8,563 nt of DNA from an uncultured Opitutales bacterium. Its GTDB lineage: Bacteria; Verrucomicrobiota; Verrucomicrobiia; Opitutales; UBA2995. Position 1 is the first letter of the stretch. Each line of letters starts with the position of its first letter. This document shows positions 6,565-8,563 of the stretch, piece after piece. The stretch is from NCBI GenBank assembly GCA_937920335.1, contig CALGUT010000653.1, positions 1 through 8,563 on the forward strand. The letters run 5' to 3'. The notes beneath the pieces were generated by a model. It saw nothing but the letters and a program-made list of their open reading frames with translations, ran no database searches and was not told the DNA's origin. Made by a program: the position numbers and the translations under genes.

Positions 6565-8563
6565 ATGCATGGAGTAATAGCTTGGTTCGCCCGCAATGGT
6601 GTAGCCGCCAATTTATTGATGATCGCCATTCTGGGTGGTGGAATCTGGTCCTTAATGAACCGTGTGATCCTTCAGGATTTTCCAGATATACCTGATCGAG
6701 GTATTACGGTATCTGTCGAATACCGTGGGTCGACGCCTGGTGAAATTGAGCAGTCGATTGTTACGAGAATCGAGGAAGCTCTCTACGACATCGAAGGGGT
6801 CAAGGAAATGGACGCAACCGCCAACGCCAACACGGGCACTGTTCGTTTGGAGATTGAGGAGGGTTATAATTTGAGTGAGAAGCTCGATGAAGTCACAAAT
6901 CGGGTATCAACAATTCGGACATTTCCGCCGGATGCGGAAAGGCCCCAGATTAGTTTAGCCAGTCGGTCGGAAACAGTCATCACCATGGTGATTTCTGGAA
7001 ACTTGAGTGAGAAGGAGTTGAAAGGTCTCGCGGAGCAAGTAAGAGACGAGGTCTCAAATATACCGGGTATAACGATGGCGTCGGTCAAAGCGGTTCGGCC
7101 CTATGAGATCGCGATTGAAGTTTCTGAACAAACCTTGCGCCAGTATGGGCTTTCGTTTGATCAAGTCACTCGGGCGATTCGCACTTCATCGGTAGACCTT
7201 TCTGCCGGGTCTGTAAAAACAGAGACGGGCAGGATTCTTCTCCGCACAAATCAACAGGCTTACAATTACGAAGACTATTCGGCCATTACGATCCTGACGC
7301 GTGGAGACGGAACGAAACTTACTTTGGGTGATATCGCCACGGTTATTGATGGATTTGACGAGACGCCTATTGTTGCTCGCTACAATGGTGAACGAGCCGT
7401 AGCGGTAGACGTATTTAGGACGGGGATGCAAAATATCCTCGAAATCGGTGACGCAGTAAAAGTATTTATAGACCAAAAGCAGCAACAGTTGCCTGAAGGA
7501 ATTACACTGACCTATTGGGGGGATCGTTCTAGCAGTATAAAAGTTCGACTATCTATGCTGTTAGACAGTGCAATTATGGGGTTCTGTTTAGTGTTGGTCG
7601 TTCTCTCATTGTTTCTCCGTCCGACCTTGGCATTGTGGGTCGCGTGGGGGATTCCGATCGCGTTCGCGGGATCCTTTTTTATGCTCCCATACTTGGGTAT
7701 AACGATCAATTTACCGGTGATCTTGGCCTATATCACAACTTTGGGAATTGTGGTAGATGATGCGATCGTGACGGGGGAAAATGTTTACCAACATATGCAG
7801 CGAGGTGAATCGCCGCTCAAAGCATCCATTATAGGCACCCAAGAAATTTCAGTACCAGTGTTTTTCGGAGTTGTGACAACCATGGTGGCTTTCTATCCGC
7901 TTATGTTGATGTCCGGTCGAAACGGTGCGTTTTTTGGTCAGATTACGCTCGTCGTTATCCCGGTATTGTTTTTCTCACTCATCGAATCTAAACTCGTTTT
8001 ACCAGCTCACTTAAAGCATTGTCGCCATTTGGGCGATAAGGAGCAAAGCCGGAATCCGTTTATGAGATTTCAACGACTGTTTTCTGGTGGTCTAGAGAAG
8101 TTCGTAATCAAGGTCTATCAGCCCTTGCTCAATAAGGCTCTGATCCATCGTTATACATCGTTTGCAATCTTTCTTGGGTTACTTGGAGTATTCCTTGCAA
8201 TGATCGTCGGAGAACGGATTGGATATCGTGAACGACCTACCACGGTCTCGGATACGACGACCGTGACTCTTCGTATGCCTTCTGGAACAAACTTCGAAAG
8301 TACTTTGGAAAAGATCACGATGATAGAAGAAAAGGCTCTCTTGCTAAAAAAGCAGGTTAACGAGCGGTTTTCAGAAACCGTGGTGAAGAACATTTTCGCG
8401 ACAGCAGGTGGGCAACCGTTTGGTCGCGCTCGGCCAGGAACGAGTGGCAATGCTGCTGCCGGGGTAGATGAGGTAGGCGAAGTTATTATTGAACTAGCGG
8501 AATCAGGTACGACAGGCATTGTATATAGTACGCGCGAGTTCGTAACTGAGCTGCGTAAAATGG
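6565..8563 (+). CDS. Second RND efflux permease, paralog of the preceding gene (partial, open at the right edge)
   Basis: From ATG 6565 the frame stays open for 666 codons plus one base to the window end, so about 60 % of a typical permease is visible. It begins MHGVIAWFARNGVAANLLM, the same start as its neighbour, and aligns with it residue for residue without a gap to position 666. By hand count 385 of the first 500 residues are identical (77 %), fewer after that. The seen part covers TM1, the first periplasmic domain, TM2-TM7 and the start of the second periplasmic domain. The TM4 proton-relay pair is D398 D399 (GIVVDDAIVTGEN), so the visible half looks functional. HLKHCRH at 482-488 repeats the His/Cys cluster of the first permease. 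The Arg/Thr of TM11 and the TM10 site lie outside the window. It starts 47 bases after the first permease and probably belongs to the same operon. It could act with the first permease in one trimer, or form a separate pump using the same adaptor and channel. Confidence 0.95.
   Translation, partial: MHGVIAWFARNGVAANLLMIAILGGGIWSLMNRVILQDFPDIPDRGITVSVEYRGSTPGEIEQSIVTRIEEALYDIEGVKEMDATANANTGTVRLEIEEGYNLSEKLDEVTNRVSTIRTFPPDAERPQISLASRSETVITMVISGNLSEKELKGLAEQVRDEVSNIPGITMASVKAVRPYEIAIEVSEQTLRQYGLSFDQVTRAIRTSSVDLSAGSVKTETGRILLRTNQQAYNYEDYSAITILTRGDGTKLTLGDIATVIDGFDETPIVARYNGERAVAVDVFRTGMQNILEIGDAVKVFIDQKQQQLPEGITLTYWGDRSSSIKVRLSMLLDSAIMGFCLVLVVLSLFLRPTLALWVAWGIPIAFAGSFFMLPYLGITINLPVILAYITTLGIVVDDAIVTGENVYQHMQRGESPLKASIIGTQEISVPVFFGVVTTMVAFYPLMLMSGRNGAFFGQITLVVIPVLFFSLIESKLVLPAHLKHCRHLGDKEQSRNPFMRFQRLFSGGLEKFVIKVYQPLLNKALIHRYTSFAIFLGLLGVFLAMIVGERIGYRERPTTVSDTTTVTLRMPSGTNFESTLEKITMIEEKALLLKKQVNERFSETVVKNIFATAGGQPFGRARPGTSGNAAAGVDEVGEVIIELAESGTTGIVYSTREFVTELRKM

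Noticed and set aside
7186..7485. Minus-strand frame similar to another at 4019-4201, looking like a conserved antisense gene pair
   Set aside because: The two frames lie opposite equivalent parts of the paralogous permeases, so their resemblance follows from the conserved sense protein. It is not independent evidence of coding.
8151..8519. Minus-strand open frame of 122 codons near the right edge
   Set aside because: It is opposite the second permease, whose + strand frame is uninterrupted and clearly homologous to the first permease.
3281..8563. Recent tandem duplication or gene conversion between the permeases
   Set aside because: Even stretches with identical protein sequence differ at many silent positions, so there is no long near-identical DNA tract.
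1..8563. Mobile elements, CRISPR array, tRNA/rRNA or att sites
   Set aside because: No direct-repeat arrays, transposase-like frames, terminal inverted repeats or RNA-like folds were seen; nearly the whole window is filled by five genes.

Overview
The window holds most of a tripartite RND (resistance-nodulation-division) efflux locus from a Gram-negative (diderm) bacterium. An outer-membrane channel lipoprotein, a periplasmic adaptor and two consecutive inner-membrane RND permeases are encoded in that order on the + strand. The second permease runs off the right edge. The left edge carries the first 42 codons of a divergent gene for an exported protein.

Layout: 1-127 (- strand) is the N-terminus of a secreted protein that resembles the start of SGNH/GDSL-type hydrolases. 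128-288 is the divergent control region, with several short inverted repeats. 289-1770 is a NodT-type outer membrane factor. 1776-3236 is an HlyD/AcrA-type membrane fusion protein with an unusual Gly-rich and helical C-terminal tail. 3281-6517 is a full-length RND permease (1078 aa). 6565-8563 is a second, paralogous RND permease that is open to the window edge (666 codons seen). The gaps between the + strand genes are 5, 44 and 47 bases with no convincing terminator, so they probably form one operon.

How the parts work together: the permeases should take substrate from the inner membrane or periplasm using the proton gradient. The adaptor bridges them to the outer-membrane channel, which releases substrate outside the cell. 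Two different permeases served by one adaptor and one channel recall MdtABC and MuxABC-OpmB, where unlike permeases assemble into a mixed trimer. Here the two align without a gap over all 666 visible residues. They are about 77 % identical over the first 500 by a hand count, and 27 consecutive residues of the presumed trimer-docking region are identical. A heterotrimeric pump is therefore a reasonable hypothesis. The substrate cannot be read from the sequence, and no regulator gene lies in the window.

Organism: GC content is intermediate and even. The divergent secreted protein and the style of the adaptor tail are compatible with a Verrucomicrobiota-like (Opitutae-type) bacterium, but this is a weak guess from memory of those families; only 'diderm bacterium' is firm. 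I see no mobile element, tRNA, rRNA, CRISPR array or gene remnant. The locus looks like ordinary chromosomal efflux machinery with some unusual details, not a wholly new system.
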